From positions 92,892,316 through 92,956,315 of the forward strand of contig CM047810.1 in assembly GCA_026214975.1 (NCBI GenBank): DNA of 64,000 bases. The letters run 5' to 3'. Below are positions 11,136 to 21,261 of the stretch, in pieces. The stretch comes from Gentiana macrophylla (taxonomy: Eukaryota; Streptophyta; Magnoliopsida; Gentianales; Gentianaceae). The notes under the pieces were generated by a model, which did no database searches, had not been told where the DNA came from, and saw only the letters and a program-made list of their open reading frames with translations. Both the position numbers and the translations under genes were made by a program. Position 1 is the first letter of the stretch. The number at the start of each line of letters is the position of its first letter.

Positions 11136-12560
11136 CATCAGTGAGTCATTCCCCAAGACAACATTTTCTGTGGTCAACTCTTACTTACACAAGAAACCCG
11201 AGTCAACTCATACCAGTCATGCTCATAAGATAAGCATTATTCACTACTCGCTATGAATCGAAGTGATTGTGTGCATGTGCATTGGTTTTATATAAATGTA
11301 GCAAGATTAGAGCTTATGCAGACTTCATATCAAAATTTACCAACATCAGCATTCATACTTCTTATGTCTCGCAATGGTTAAAGCACTAGAACAATAAGCA
11401 AGAGCGTATCTATATGGTTTTTGGACTTGGAGACCGAGTACTACTCAAAGCCTCTAAAAATTCGAAATTTTTTCAATTTTGCATATTTTTCGAATACTAC
11501 TAATCTCAAGGAAGAAAACTTTTCATAGAGTATCCCCCTATCTTAGATTAAGCATAGCATCGAATATTACCACAAGCGCGGGGCTACTTTGGTAATGTTA
11601 CTACAAGCCCAGTGTTTTAATGCATTGTCAAAACACAGGTACGTCCCAAGCTTATTACTCCGCTTTTGTTGGCTAGAAGATCAGAATACATCAGTCGACA
11701 AATATCGACACTAGGTCCTCATAACCAATTATCTACGCAATGTACACATACTTCTTTCAATTATTATAACTCATGCGGTACTACGCGATTCACATGTTGA
11801 GTAGTTGAACAATACCTAACTACTTGCAATTGTTGGCATGAATATCCTTAAGTTTACTAACAATTTATCGTAAAAGTATAATATGACCACGTACTCACGC
11901 AACTTGGTTCCTTTCCTATTAATTCTAAGTATAAGAACTTCACAAGTTTAAGGGTACGATTTAAACAACTTGGCATTTATCCAAATTTTTTTTTTAAATT
12001 TAGCTCAATGCTGTCTCAATATTCCGTTCCCCTTGACTTTTTCAACATATATTTTCAACATATAGCTAAGTCCCTTGCCCCCCACTTAAACATGGCATCG
12101 TCCTCAATGACAAAAATAAATGAGAGTTCAAGATGAAAGACTTAGCTCTGGAAACGGTTCCCAAGTAAAGGAACAATATCGGAGTAATCATCGGCACAGC
12201 GTGGAGAGATAGACACATCCTGTATAAACAAACAAGCTCCACGAAATCGTCAAATACCATGTCTATGGAAGGTATAAAATAATGTGGCAGTAATTAGATA
12301 TAGATATCTAAAAACAGTTTAAGCCACTTTACTTTATACTGCCATGGACAAGACCAAAAGGGATTTAAACCTAAATAAAAACTCACATGACGGCTATCAA
12401 GGAAAAAACCTCGTTTATTCCGAACTTAGACTCGGAACATGGCGAGATGAAAAAAACCTTGATAGGCGCATGCTACTTTATTAAAAAGAAAAACGAAAAA
12501 GATAGCTATAGGTAGCAGTTCTAAATTTATAGTCGCTAGCTCAACTCAGTTCAAAATGGT
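11136..12560 (-). other. 3' untranslated interior of C, with a second polypurine tract at 12077-12109
   Basis: No protein is recognisable between integrase and LTR. At 12109-12096 (minus) CATTG-AGGA-CGATG forms a 5-bp stem with one G-U pair and an AGGA loop; AAGTGGGGGGC follows at 12087-12077. This duplicates the tract beside the LTR about 1 kb away. Confidence 0.6.
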
Positions 12561-12818
12561 CTATTCATAGACAGGGTCATCGAGGTACAAAACCTCCTCC
12601 TTAGCATCAGGCGGAAGCCCTTGATAATGCTTCACACGATGTCCATTAACCACAAATCTGGACCCGTCTTTAAAATTGAATAGCTCCACCGCTCCAGAAG
12701 GAAAGACTTGTTGTACTTGAAATGGGCCATACCATCTTGATTTCAACTTACCCGGGAAGAGTCTTAAGCGCGAATTGTACAAGAGAACCAGATCACCCTC
12801 TTGAAAGGTCCTCTCCAA
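12561..12818 (-). pseudogene. Gypsy integrase C-terminal domain of C
   Basis: Reads GDLVLLYNSRLRLFPGKLKSRW ... GAVELFNFKDGSRFVVNGHRVKHY, the C-terminal chromatin/DNA-binding part of Athila integrase; compare B at 6310-6490. It belongs to the same polyprotein as 13162-13701 but is separated by frameshifts between about 12820 and 13160, where fragments such as the catalytic Glu region can still be traced in other frames. It ends with YLDDPVYE. Confidence 0.85.
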
Positions 12819-13161
12819 AATCTTTTTGTCATGAAACTTCTTCGTGCGCTCCTTGAAAATCTTGGCATTCTCGTATGCCTCTAAACGAAACTCCTCCAGC
12901 GAGTTAATTCTAACATCCTCTTCTCACCGCCAACGCCTCATCAAAATTTAGCATCCTTGTTGCCCACATGGCCCGGTGCTCCAGCCCACAGGTAGATGAC
13001 ATGCCTTTCCAAAAACAATCTTATATGGTGACATTCCAATCGAGGTTTTATATCTTTGTCCTATAAGCCCATAAAGCGTCGTCTAAGCGTAACGACCAAT
13101 CCTTCCTAGTCGTATGGGACAGTTTTTCTCAGGATACGCTTTATCTCTCGATTGGTGACTT

Positions 13162-13701
13162 CTACACATCCACTAGTTTGGGGTGATATGCGATTGCTAG
13201 CTTATGTCGAACCCCATACTTAATCATCAGCCTTTCAAAAGGTTTATTACAAAAATGACTACCATTGTCGCTTATAATCGCCCTCGGCGTCCCAAACCTT
13301 GTAAAAATATTCTTTTTCAAGAATCTAACCACAATCCTAGCATCGTTAGTAGGGGAAGCAATGGCCTCTACCCATTTGGATACATAATCAACAGCAACTA
13401 AGATATATCGGTTAGATAATGATGAAGTGAAAGGTCCAACGAAATCTATTCCCCAAACGTCAAAAAGTTCTACTTCTAAGATGATCTTAAGCGGCATCTC
13501 ATTCTTCCGTGAAATATTTCCTGTCATTTGACAAGCATGACATGCTTTTGCATATTGGTGTGCATCCTTAAACAATGTCGGCCAGTAAAAACCGCATTGG
13601 AGGACCTTGGCCGCAGTTTTTTCTCCACCGTAGTGTCCTCCAACTTCATAAGAATGACAATGCTTCAGGATATCATTATACTCTTCCTCTGGCACACACA
13701 T
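13162..13701 (-). pseudogene. Gypsy integrase zinc finger and catalytic core of C
   Basis: The HHCC zinc-binding domain is visible (LKHCHSYEVGGHYGGEKTA ... CHACQ), followed by the core with GIDFVGPF (first Asp) and IISDNGSHFC (second Asp). The frame is lost at AYHPK, before the catalytic Glu. The N-terminal Met is not a real start: the frame joins the upstream pol ORF by a one-base shift near 13690 (DNVF / RMCVPEEE), consistent with loss of one base next to a CG in TTC(C)GAATG. Integrase would be released from the Pol polyprotein by the element's protease. Confidence 0.9.
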
Positions 13702-16043
13702 TCGAAAACATTATCAGATCCTAGCTTAAACAAATAAGGCTCATCCCAATAATAGTGCCTAAGATCTTTAAAGATTTTTTTCCTTTCTTGGACAGTGAGA
13801 TTTGGTGGTAGGTACTTTGCGGATAGATAATTAACAAACAAACTAAACCATGGTTGCTTCTTCTCCTTCACAACCTCTATTCGCGAAGAAACTGCAACAC
13901 AATCATCATGTCCCCCGATGGTGGTGATGGAGAAAAGTTGTTCCTCAGGAAAAGATTCTCCTATCTCAGGTAATTCCGCACCATCCTTTAATTGTAAGCG
14001 CGATAGATGATCGGCCACCACGTTCTCACTTCCTTTCTTATCTCGGATTTCTACATCAAATTCTTGCAAAGAGAGAATCCATCTCAACAATCTAGGCTTT
14101 GAATCTTGCTTTGCTAGGAGATACTTAAGAGCCGCATGGTCAGTCCACACAGTGACTTTAGATCCCACTAAGTAAGATCTAAACTTGTCAAAAGCAAAGA
14201 TAACGGCCAAAAGTTCCTTCTCCGTTGTGGCGTAATTTCTTTGGGTAGCATTCAAAGTCCGGCTTGCATAATAAATGGGCCTAAAAATCTTATCTTTTCT
14301 TTGACCCAAAGCGGCGCCAACAGCAGTATCACTTGCATCACACATCAGTTCAAACGGAAGATCCCAATCCGGTGCGACCAGAACAGGTGCAGTAATCAGT
14401 CTACTTTTTATTTCGTTGAAAGCTTTTATGCACTCATTAGAAAACACAAATGGCACATCCTTGGCCAATAATTCGGTAAAAGGTCTAGAGATTAAGGAAA
14501 ACTCCTTGATAAACCTATGATAAAATCCGGCGTGGCCTAAAAAACCTCGCAAAGTTTTAAGATTAGTAGGTGGAGGTAGTTTCTCGATCACCTCTACTTT
14601 GGCTCTATCCACCTCTATACCGTTCTTTGATATGCGGTGGCCTAGTACTATACCTTCCGTAACCATCAAATGACATTTCTCCCAGTTAAGCACAAGATTC
14701 GTCTCCTCACATCTCTTCAACACTCGTGCTAGATGTGCGAGACATGAATCGAAATCGTCTCCAAATACGGAGAAATCATCCATAAAGATTTCCAAGAAAT
14801 CTTCCACCATATCCGCAAATAATGACATCATACAATGTTGAAATGTCGCGGGGGCGTTGCACAATCCAAATGGCATTCGATTATACGCAAATGTCCTATA
14901 TGGGCATGTAAACGTTGTTTTCTCACGATCTTCGGGCGAGATGTGGATTTGATAGTATCCCGAATATCCGTCGAGAAAACAATAGAAAGCATGCCCGCTC
15001 AGTCTCTCGAGCATTTGATCGATGAAGGGAAGAGGAAAGTGGTCCTTACGAGTTGCATCATTTAGTTTCCTAAAGTCTATGCACACTCGATGACCAGTGA
15101 TTAGCCTCACAGGAATTAACTCATTCAACTCGTTGGCTTGCACCGTCAATCCTCCCTTCTTGGGAACTACATGGATAGGGCTTACCCATTCGCTATCAGC
15201 AATTGGAAATATAATTCCCATTTCTAGCATTTTTATAACCTCATCCCTAACCACTTCCTTTAATTGTGGGGTTAGACGCCTTTGAGGTTGTGCAACCGCT
15301 TTCTTCTCAAGGTCTACGGAGATCTTGTGCATACATACGCTAGGACTAATGCCCTTAACGTCAGCTATGGTCCATCCAAATGCTCCGCAGTACTCTCTCA
15401 AAACTCTCATTAGTTTCTCCTCTTGTAAGTCCGTCAAGGAAGAAGATATAATTAGCGGCAAAGTCTCATCTTGAAGAAATACATACTTCAAATTTGCAGG
15501 AAGAGGTTTTAGAGTCAAATTTGTGGGAGGCTCTTCCAAAGAGGTCTTCAACTTTTGACCAGTGAGTTTGAGTTCGAAGTACTTATGCCACGTTGGTCTA
15601 TGATAGAATCTTTCAATCTCCGCAGCACTTACTTCCTCTACAGGCCTTGGGGTCCCTCTGCTACATCCTGGCCATATCATCTTCTCCTCCTCACCACTTA
15701 CGTACTTGACTTCATCTTCTTCTTCTAAGACAGCATCCAAGAAATCCTTTATACTTTCATGTTGTTGAAATTCTTGAACGATCCTATCAATGGAATCTAA
15801 CATAAAACATGCATCCTCTCCATCATCAGGTTGCTTCATAGTGTCGAAGACATTGAATGCAACTCTCTCTTCATTCACTCTTAACACTAACTCCCCCTTG
15901 TAAACATCAATTAGCGTTCTACTAGTGGCCATGAAAGGTCTCCCTAATATCAATGGTACTTCGTAGTTAGCTTCCATATCTAATACCACAAAGTCGACAG
16001 GGAATACAAACTTTTCAACTCTTACTAGCACATCCTCAACCAC
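13665..16043 (-). CDS. pol: Pol polyprotein segment of C: protease C-terminus, reverse transcriptase, RNase H
   Basis: 792 residues open. Residues 1-50 are the end of the retropepsin domain (ILGRPFMATSRTLID). The reverse transcriptase spans roughly residues 230-460, with VCIDFRKLND near 324, FLDGYSGYYQI near 356, YNRMPFGLCNAPATFQ near 390 and the catalytic FMDDFSVFGD near 420. RNase H starts near 560 (CDASDTAVGAAL), with TEKELLAV and WTDHAALKYLL following. The tail (LLRWILSLQEFDVEIRDKKG, VVADHLSRL) leads into integrase. FMDDFSVFG marks the Athila clade. The true polyprotein begins further upstream in gag and is broken by a frameshift in the protease near 16156. This is the best preserved enzyme gene in the window. 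Confidence 0.95.
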   Translation of the reverse strand: MVEDVLVRVEKFVFPVDFVVLDMEANYEVPLILGRPFMATSRTLIDVYKGELVLRVNEERVAFNVFDTMKQPDDGEDACFMLDSIDRIVQEFQQHESIKDFLDAVLEEEDEVKYVSGEEEKMIWPGCSRGTPRPVEEVSAAEIERFYHRPTWHKYFELKLTGQKLKTSLEEPPTNLTLKPLPANLKYVFLQDETLPLIISSSLTDLQEEKLMRVLREYCGAFGWTIADVKGISPSVCMHKISVDLEKKAVAQPQRRLTPQLKEVVRDEVIKMLEMGIIFPIADSEWVSPIHVVPKKGGLTVQANELNELIPVRLITGHRVCIDFRKLNDATRKDHFPLPFIDQMLERLSGHAFYCFLDGYSGYYQIHISPEDREKTTFTCPYRTFAYNRMPFGLCNAPATFQHCMMSLFADMVEDFLEIFMDDFSVFGDDFDSCLAHLARVLKRCEETNLVLNWEKCHLMVTEGIVLGHRISKNGIEVDRAKVEVIEKLPPPTNLKTLRGFLGHAGFYHRFIKEFSLISRPFTELLAKDVPFVFSNECIKAFNEIKSRLITAPVLVAPDWDLPFELMCDASDTAVGAALGQRKDKIFRPIYYASRTLNATQRNYATTEKELLAVIFAFDKFRSYLVGSKVTVWTDHAALKYLLAKQDSKPRLLRWILSLQEFDVEIRDKKGSENVVADHLSRLQLKDGAELPEIGESFPEEQLFSITTIGGHDDCVAVSSRIEVVKEKKQPWFSLFVNYLSAKYLPPNLTVQERKKIFKDLRHYYWDEPYLFKLGSDNVFECVCQRKSIMIS

Positions 16044-16360
16044 TCCACACGGTTCCTTGTAAGCGGTCGGCTAATTGCAATGCGATTGAGGTCTTCTTAA
16101 GATCTTTCATGCCTAGCTTCCGAAAAATAGATAGTGGCATCGAGTTCACGCTAGCTCTAGATCACACAAAGCTTTGTTCAAACATACGTTACCTATGGTG
16201 CGAGGAATGAGAAAGCTTCCCGGATCTTTGCATTTTGGGGTAACTTATGTTGAAGAATGGTGAGCACTCCTCATTAAGGCATATGGTCTCTAAATCTAGA
16301 AGTTTCCTTTTAGTTGAGGACGGCGTCTTTTAAAAACTTGGTGTACTCGGGCATTTCAAA
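16044..16360 (-). pseudogene. Broken retropepsin (protease) region of C
   Basis: On the minus strand, fragments read EMPEYTKFLKD, then CDL immediately before a frame break at about 16156, then ASVNSMPLSIFRKLGM in a second frame. The expected active site (CDLGAS) is therefore split by a single missing base. The protease would process Gag-Pol; as read it cannot be made in one frame. Confidence 0.75.
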
Positions 16361-18108
16361 CTAGTGCTTCAACAAGGGTATATTGATTTGTAACTTACTA
16401 AACATATCCACGAACTTCTTATACCTCTTATTATCAAACTTAGGCTTCGGCTTTGGTGGAGGATAAGGTAGAGTTGAAGGATCGACATCGGTGAAAATTG
16501 GATACTTGTTATCGTGCAGGTTCAACTCTACAGGGCCATCGAGGTTCTTTATCGTTCTTTGCTTAGGCAAAGACTCGGAAGTATTAGTCTCATTGCTTGG
16601 CTCACCATCCTTATTCTTTGTGATGTTCTCTTTCTCTTGCAGGGATGGTGGAGTTACTTCTTTTCCACTCCTTGTCATGATCGCATTCAAATCCTTAGGG
16701 TTCTTCTTAGTGTTGCTTGGCAAACCTCCAGGAGGTCTAGTTGAGACTTGCTCAGCTAGTTGTCCTATCTGGTGAGTGAGGTTTTGGACTAGAGCTTCTT
16801 GATTGGTTACCTTGGCATCAGTCTTCTGACAATATTGGCTAAAGTTAGTGGCTAATTCAGCCATATAGATTTTGAAAGTTGTCCCATATTGTCGGTGACG
16901 ACATTACTCGCTTTTTCTATCGCAGACTTCCCAACCAAAAGTTTTAGTCCATTGTGGGTACATAAGGGTAGGCGGTTTAGGCCTTTCTCTCCTGCATTTA
17001 TGTCACTATATCGGAATCCGGGATGGTTATGATTAGGCATGTACCCTCCCCGATATAATTGGCTTCTTCAAGATCAAGATTCTCACTTTGAGGTGCTACC
17101 TCGATTCCGACCCCTTTCTACTCTTGTCATCCTCTCTTGCATCCCATCTACCTTATTGTTGATAATGTAAAGTTGTTCTAAGATTTTGGTAGATGCACTA
17201 TCATCAAATATGTCGGCGTCCATCTTCACACAAGAGCTATGTCATTGCCTCCCATTGGCTATTCATCGCTATTTGCTCCATCTTCCTTGTGCCTCCTTAG
17301 GAGATAAAGAACAAACGCTCCATTCTTTGGAGGCGTCTACTCTAATTTTCTCAGTCTCTCTCAACCCATGGTAAAAGTTTGCATTAAAAGCCAAAAGAGA
17401 TGTCATGATGAGGACACTTCCTCATAGCTTCCTTGAAACGCTCCCAAGCTTGATCAAAACTCTCCCAGGTTGTTGCTTAAATCCTAGGATATCTTGGCGT
17501 AACTTAAAAGTTTTTCCTAAGGAAAGTACTTATTCATGAATTTTTGCAACAATTGTTCCGGTAGTGATAGATCCAAGCCTCTAAAGAGAGAAGCCATTGC
17601 TTAGCTTTATCTTTCAAAGTGAAAGGGAAAAGCTTAAGGCGAATGTTCCTCCGGGATTAATTGCAGTTTCATTTGTCTTTGACGATTTCAAGAAATTCGT
17701 CACGTGAACACCAGGATCTTCATTCTCAATTCCATGAAAAGTGGAATAGTTGGTCACCATTTGAATTACATTAGGCCAAGGGTGATAGACTTCCCGCAAA
17801 GATCTTGCGGTGCTACGATAAGCGGGAATGAATTGCTCAATAGTGGGCGTTGCATAACTTTGCAAAGTGCGCCTCGCTCCTTGAACTAGGGCTTGGTTCT
17901 CATTATTAGCATTTGCATTCACATTATTGGCATTATTGATAACGGGATTAATAACGAGGATTAGGTACCTGGTTTGGATTGATTTGGATTTCCTTCCATT
18001 TCTCGCCCAGATTCGAATGTTGGAATGATCGGTTGTATGTCCTTCTTCCACTCCTTGCTCGCTTTCCTCAAGATTTGGATCCTCTTCTCCTTGCTTAGCC
18101 AGTTCCAC
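16361..18108 (-). pseudogene. gag: Athila gag region of C
   Basis: Three frames cover a gag: 17614-18108 (N-terminus and start of the retrotransposon gag domain, with FHGIENEDPGVHVTNFLK), 16852-17040 (NHNHPGFRYSD) and 16361-16864 (HQIGQLAEQVSTRPPGGLPSN, NPKDLNAIMTRSGKEV). The LPSNT...NP....I..RSGK segment is typical of Athila Gag ahead of protease. Gag forms the virus-like particle that packages element RNA. Frameshifts near 17600 and 17040-16860 break it. A zinc knuckle is not obvious. Confidence 0.85.
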
Positions 18109-18507
18109 TAGCTAACTTCCTATTCCTTCTCGCAAATTTCTCTATTTCGAGATTATAAGGCTCAAGCGGTTCCTTCGATTTCGAGTAGCGTACTATAAAA
18201 TAATAAACAACACTAAAACAATTAATCACTAGTAAAGGCTAGGCCTTTAACTAACTAACTAAAACAGACTCGAAATAAGTTTGAGAAAAGAAAACGTAAA
18301 TAAAACAGAAGCAGAATGTTTTAAAACTAATACAGAATCAGAAACAGAAAGGAAAATAAATTCTCGGTCGACCGAGAGCTATGGTTCGGTCGACCGAACG
18401 CTTTTTTTTTTTTACGATTAATCGTTCAATACGAACTCTTATTCACGAGAATATTCACGAATCCGATTTCTAACAAAATAAGCTATATCTTAATTTAATG
18501 ACTCGAG
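18109..18507 (-). other. 5' leader of C
   Basis: A non-coding leader between the primer site and gag. It contains CTCGGTCGACCGAG and TTCGGTCGACCGAACG at about 18362-18397, the same palindromic word that fills C's U3. Confidence 0.7.
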
Positions 18508-18525
18508 TCTCCGGCAGCGGCGCCA
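18508..18525 (-). promoter_or_regulatory. Primer binding site of C, tRNA-Asp type
   Basis: On the minus strand TGGCGCCGCTGCCGGAGA, differing at two positions from A's site, lies six bases after the 5' LTR (18532-20125). Confidence 0.85.
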
Positions 18526-18531
18526 AAAACT

Positions 18532-20125
18532 TGATGGAGGTCAAGTTAAATTATTAACTCGATGCCTACTAACACACTAGCAAGAGAACTAGGTTCAATT
18601 GTAGTATAGCCAGATATAAGTCGAGAGTCGATCCCACAGAGACTCGGCACAAATAAAACACAACTTTACCCTATTAGAATTAAATTGAAAGGACGGTCTA
18701 CGACAAACTAAATGCAGTAAATAAAATAGTGACAACCACAAGACACAAAAGACCACGAAAACAAACTAAAAACTATTAAAACACGGATAATACGGTTGAT
18801 ATTATCTAAACAAATAGTATTGATTACGCTAGTAGATTATAACTCCCCCATGTGAATTAGGATGATAACGAGACAAAACAAACGTTAAAGATTAATTATT
18901 ATGACTACGGAGTCATCCCCAAGGTAGATTTAGCTCGGATAGGCCATCTAAATCATCGTGCCTCCATTACGTGACTTCGCTTTTTAATGCCTCCATCTCA
19001 TATAACTTCTGACACAATTACGAAACTAGGGATGCCGGTATAAACCGTAACCTCATCTAAGCAACATTCCTAGGGTAAGGCATACTTCTTAGATGCCGAT
19101 TCAATCTATATCCTAAGTAACAATCACTTTTTGGGTTTCATGTTAAATTATGATGACAAATAATTAAGTTGATCAGTTTAATTACTCGTTTTAATTCCAA
19201 TTGAGAGAATCGGCGTAGTCGAAGCCGATCATAATATTGCCCTACACATCACCACGCTCGGTCGATCGAACGACAAAGACTCGGGCGACCGAGTGACATG
19301 TCTTGGTCGACCGAACACGCGCTTACGTGTTGGTACAAATCATGATTACTTCTTAACGCTTCTAACCTAAACACATGGGTTCGTAAATTAATCTACATCA
19401 CGCAATCAATACAAATAAAACTACTCCATAAGAAAATACATCGATCTACGAATAAAGATTGCATAATTGAATAGTCATACCTCAAGAGGAGAGTGACTCC
19501 CACTCTTTAATGCGCCCCAACCGGAGAATCCAATGAATCCACAATGTACGAACATAAAAAAAGAAAAGGAAAACTAAAACTTAAAAACTCAAATTGTTTT
19601 GTGTTGTAGTGGTGTGTTTTTCTCGAAGATCGTGGTCGCTTTGTTTATATAGGAGTTGTAGCCGACATAGGGAGAATCCAGAAGATTGACATGCATTTAT
19701 CACATTAGGCTCGGGTGACCGAACCTACACGCTCGGTCGACCGAATGGCCAGGCTCGGTCGACCGAGCCTTCCCTTGCTACGCGTTTTCACTCCGCTTTA
19801 TCTGACTTGTTCCCCACTCCATGCTTTTGAATTGATCTGATTAATCTTTTCTTCAATGCTCCGATTTTCTTCTCTTTTATCTTGAGATTTCTCGATTGCG
19901 TGATAATTATCTTCCCGATTCGTTATGATCTGCAAAATCAGCATTTATCACACAATTAATTGCTCTTTTATAATAAAACACGATTTAAATACCAATTATC
20001 ACATTAATAATCACTTATCATTAAATAATACATATAAATAAGTGATTTAATATGAAATATATATAATTAACTCTGATTTAAGGTTATAATTGATGACATA
20101 AATAGGTATATTTTAACTGTCATCA
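18532..20125 (-). repeat. 5' LTR of element C (right on plus strand)
   Basis: 1,594 bp and nearly identical to 9510-11095. It has the same TATA region and the same 18-bp palindrome at 19752-19769. Differences are mostly one- or two-base indels, several next to CG dinucleotides (for example 18617-18630 against 9595-9608). Confidence 0.93.
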
Positions 20126-20382
20126 ACGCCGGGTACTGTCCGGTTTGCGCCGGACCATCACCGACCTGACCGGCCTAAATCATAGGGTAATTAATTCAGC
20201 AGGACATAAGTATTTTCAGGCGTGGGCCGGAACATCCCGGTTTACGCCGAAATGTCTATTTATGGCCAGGAAAAATTCTTTTCCTTTTCTGCTCGAATTT
20301 TTACCTATATATACCACCAAACCACATGCTAAATTTTGTGCACCTTCATTTCTCAACTCTACTACCTAGTAATACGGTACAA
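20126..20382 (+). promoter_or_regulatory. B: CCGG-word cluster and TATA-like box before second envelope-like ORF
   Basis: Begins with the ACGCC duplication of C. CCGGTTTGCGCCGG, ACCGACCTGACCGGCC and CCCGGTTTACGCCG recur between 20137 and 20250; CCTATATATACC follows at about 20304-20315, and an ATG at 20383. The arrangement (words, then TATA) mirrors B's LTR U3 (23016-23174). Confidence 0.5.
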
Positions 20383-21261
20383 AATGTCAAATCATTCTTC
20401 TCCGTCGATAATGATTACTCTCCCCGTTTTACCCAAATGTTGAAGTTCGGATTTTCAACCCTTATTTTTAATCCTAATGATTATCGAACCAAAACGACCC
20501 AAGATCGTTATTTATCCAACTTTAGTCACCCCCATTTTGCTTGAAAAGGTCTTAACTTTGAAAAATGAACGAGTGGGGATTTTCGGCGTAAAGAAGGCGG
20601 TGGGTGGGACCCGTTTCGTTCAGTACACCAAGGGCAAGGTCAATGTTACTCTAGTCCGAGAATTTTATGCGACCTTGTCGAATCTGTTTTACGTGGAGTC
20701 TACTCGTTTTGTAACGTATTCGTGGTTGTATTGTACCATTCACTCCTTTATCATTAATCAAGCTTTTCATATACCCTTGTCCAGACTACCCCGAATAGTC
20801 ATTACGAATCACAGTGGAATTTGGACACTGTTAATGGTGTTATTGATAAATGTGCCGAAGCTTTTCAAATTCTCTTTCCAAATTACAACCGTGATCGTGA
20901 TGTGTCCACTTCAGCTCTACTTCCTCATCTTCGAACCTAGAAACATTTTATAAATTCACGAGTTTTTCCAACTCTGGATTTTTCAGAGGTTTCTGATGAT
21001 GAGATGTTGCTTCTTTATGCAATAACGATTGGAGCCATTATTTACTGGGGAGTCCTAATCCACAAGACGGCCATCAACTTTGCACTCGGTAGACGAAATT
21101 TTCGTCAACCCATGCCTTATGCGTGGTTGATCTCTAGGATCTGTGTCCGTTTTGCCGGAGTTCCAGAATCTGCATCGGATGAGATTTTTCCTTCTCGTCA
21201 ACCTCATCTAGGGTTGCTCCCAGTAGATGTACCACGTGGTTCGTCTACAGCAGAAGAATAG
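20383..21261 (+). pseudogene. Envelope-like / plant transposon protein ORF, second copy in B
   Basis: From ATG 20383 (MSNHSSPSI) the sequence passes through several frames. Recognisable pieces are KVNVTLVREFYATLSN (VREFY box, about 20636-20683), SALLPHL, and the last frame (21004-21261) with MLLLYAITIGAIIYWGVLI, a LIY-type box, and MPYAWLISRICVRFAGVP. Order and spacing match the family at 7728-9241 and 29891-30996, but identity is low, so this is a diverged paralogue or part of a different element. It is broken by at least three frame changes. Function is unknown. Confidence 0.55.

Larger units (their letters stand above)
9510..20125 (-). mobile_element. Element C: complete Athila-type Ty3/gypsy retrotransposon, minus strand
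   Basis: A 10,616-bp element with TGATG...CATCA LTRs of about 1.59 kb at both ends and a matching ACGCC target-site duplication. On the minus strand it runs 5' LTR, tRNA-Asp primer site, gag, protease, reverse transcriptase, RNase H, integrase, two polypurine tracts, 3' LTR. The FMDDFSVFG reverse-transcriptase box and the primer type indicate the Athila lineage. No envelope-like ORF is present between integrase and 3' LTR. The LTRs are very similar and differ mainly by small indels, so it looks younger than its host B. Several frameshifts make it non-autonomous as read here. Confidence 0.93.

Noticed and set aside
14241..15285. Several plus-strand open frames across C's pol
   Set aside because: They lie antisense to a clear reverse transcriptase/RNase H frame and have no family features.
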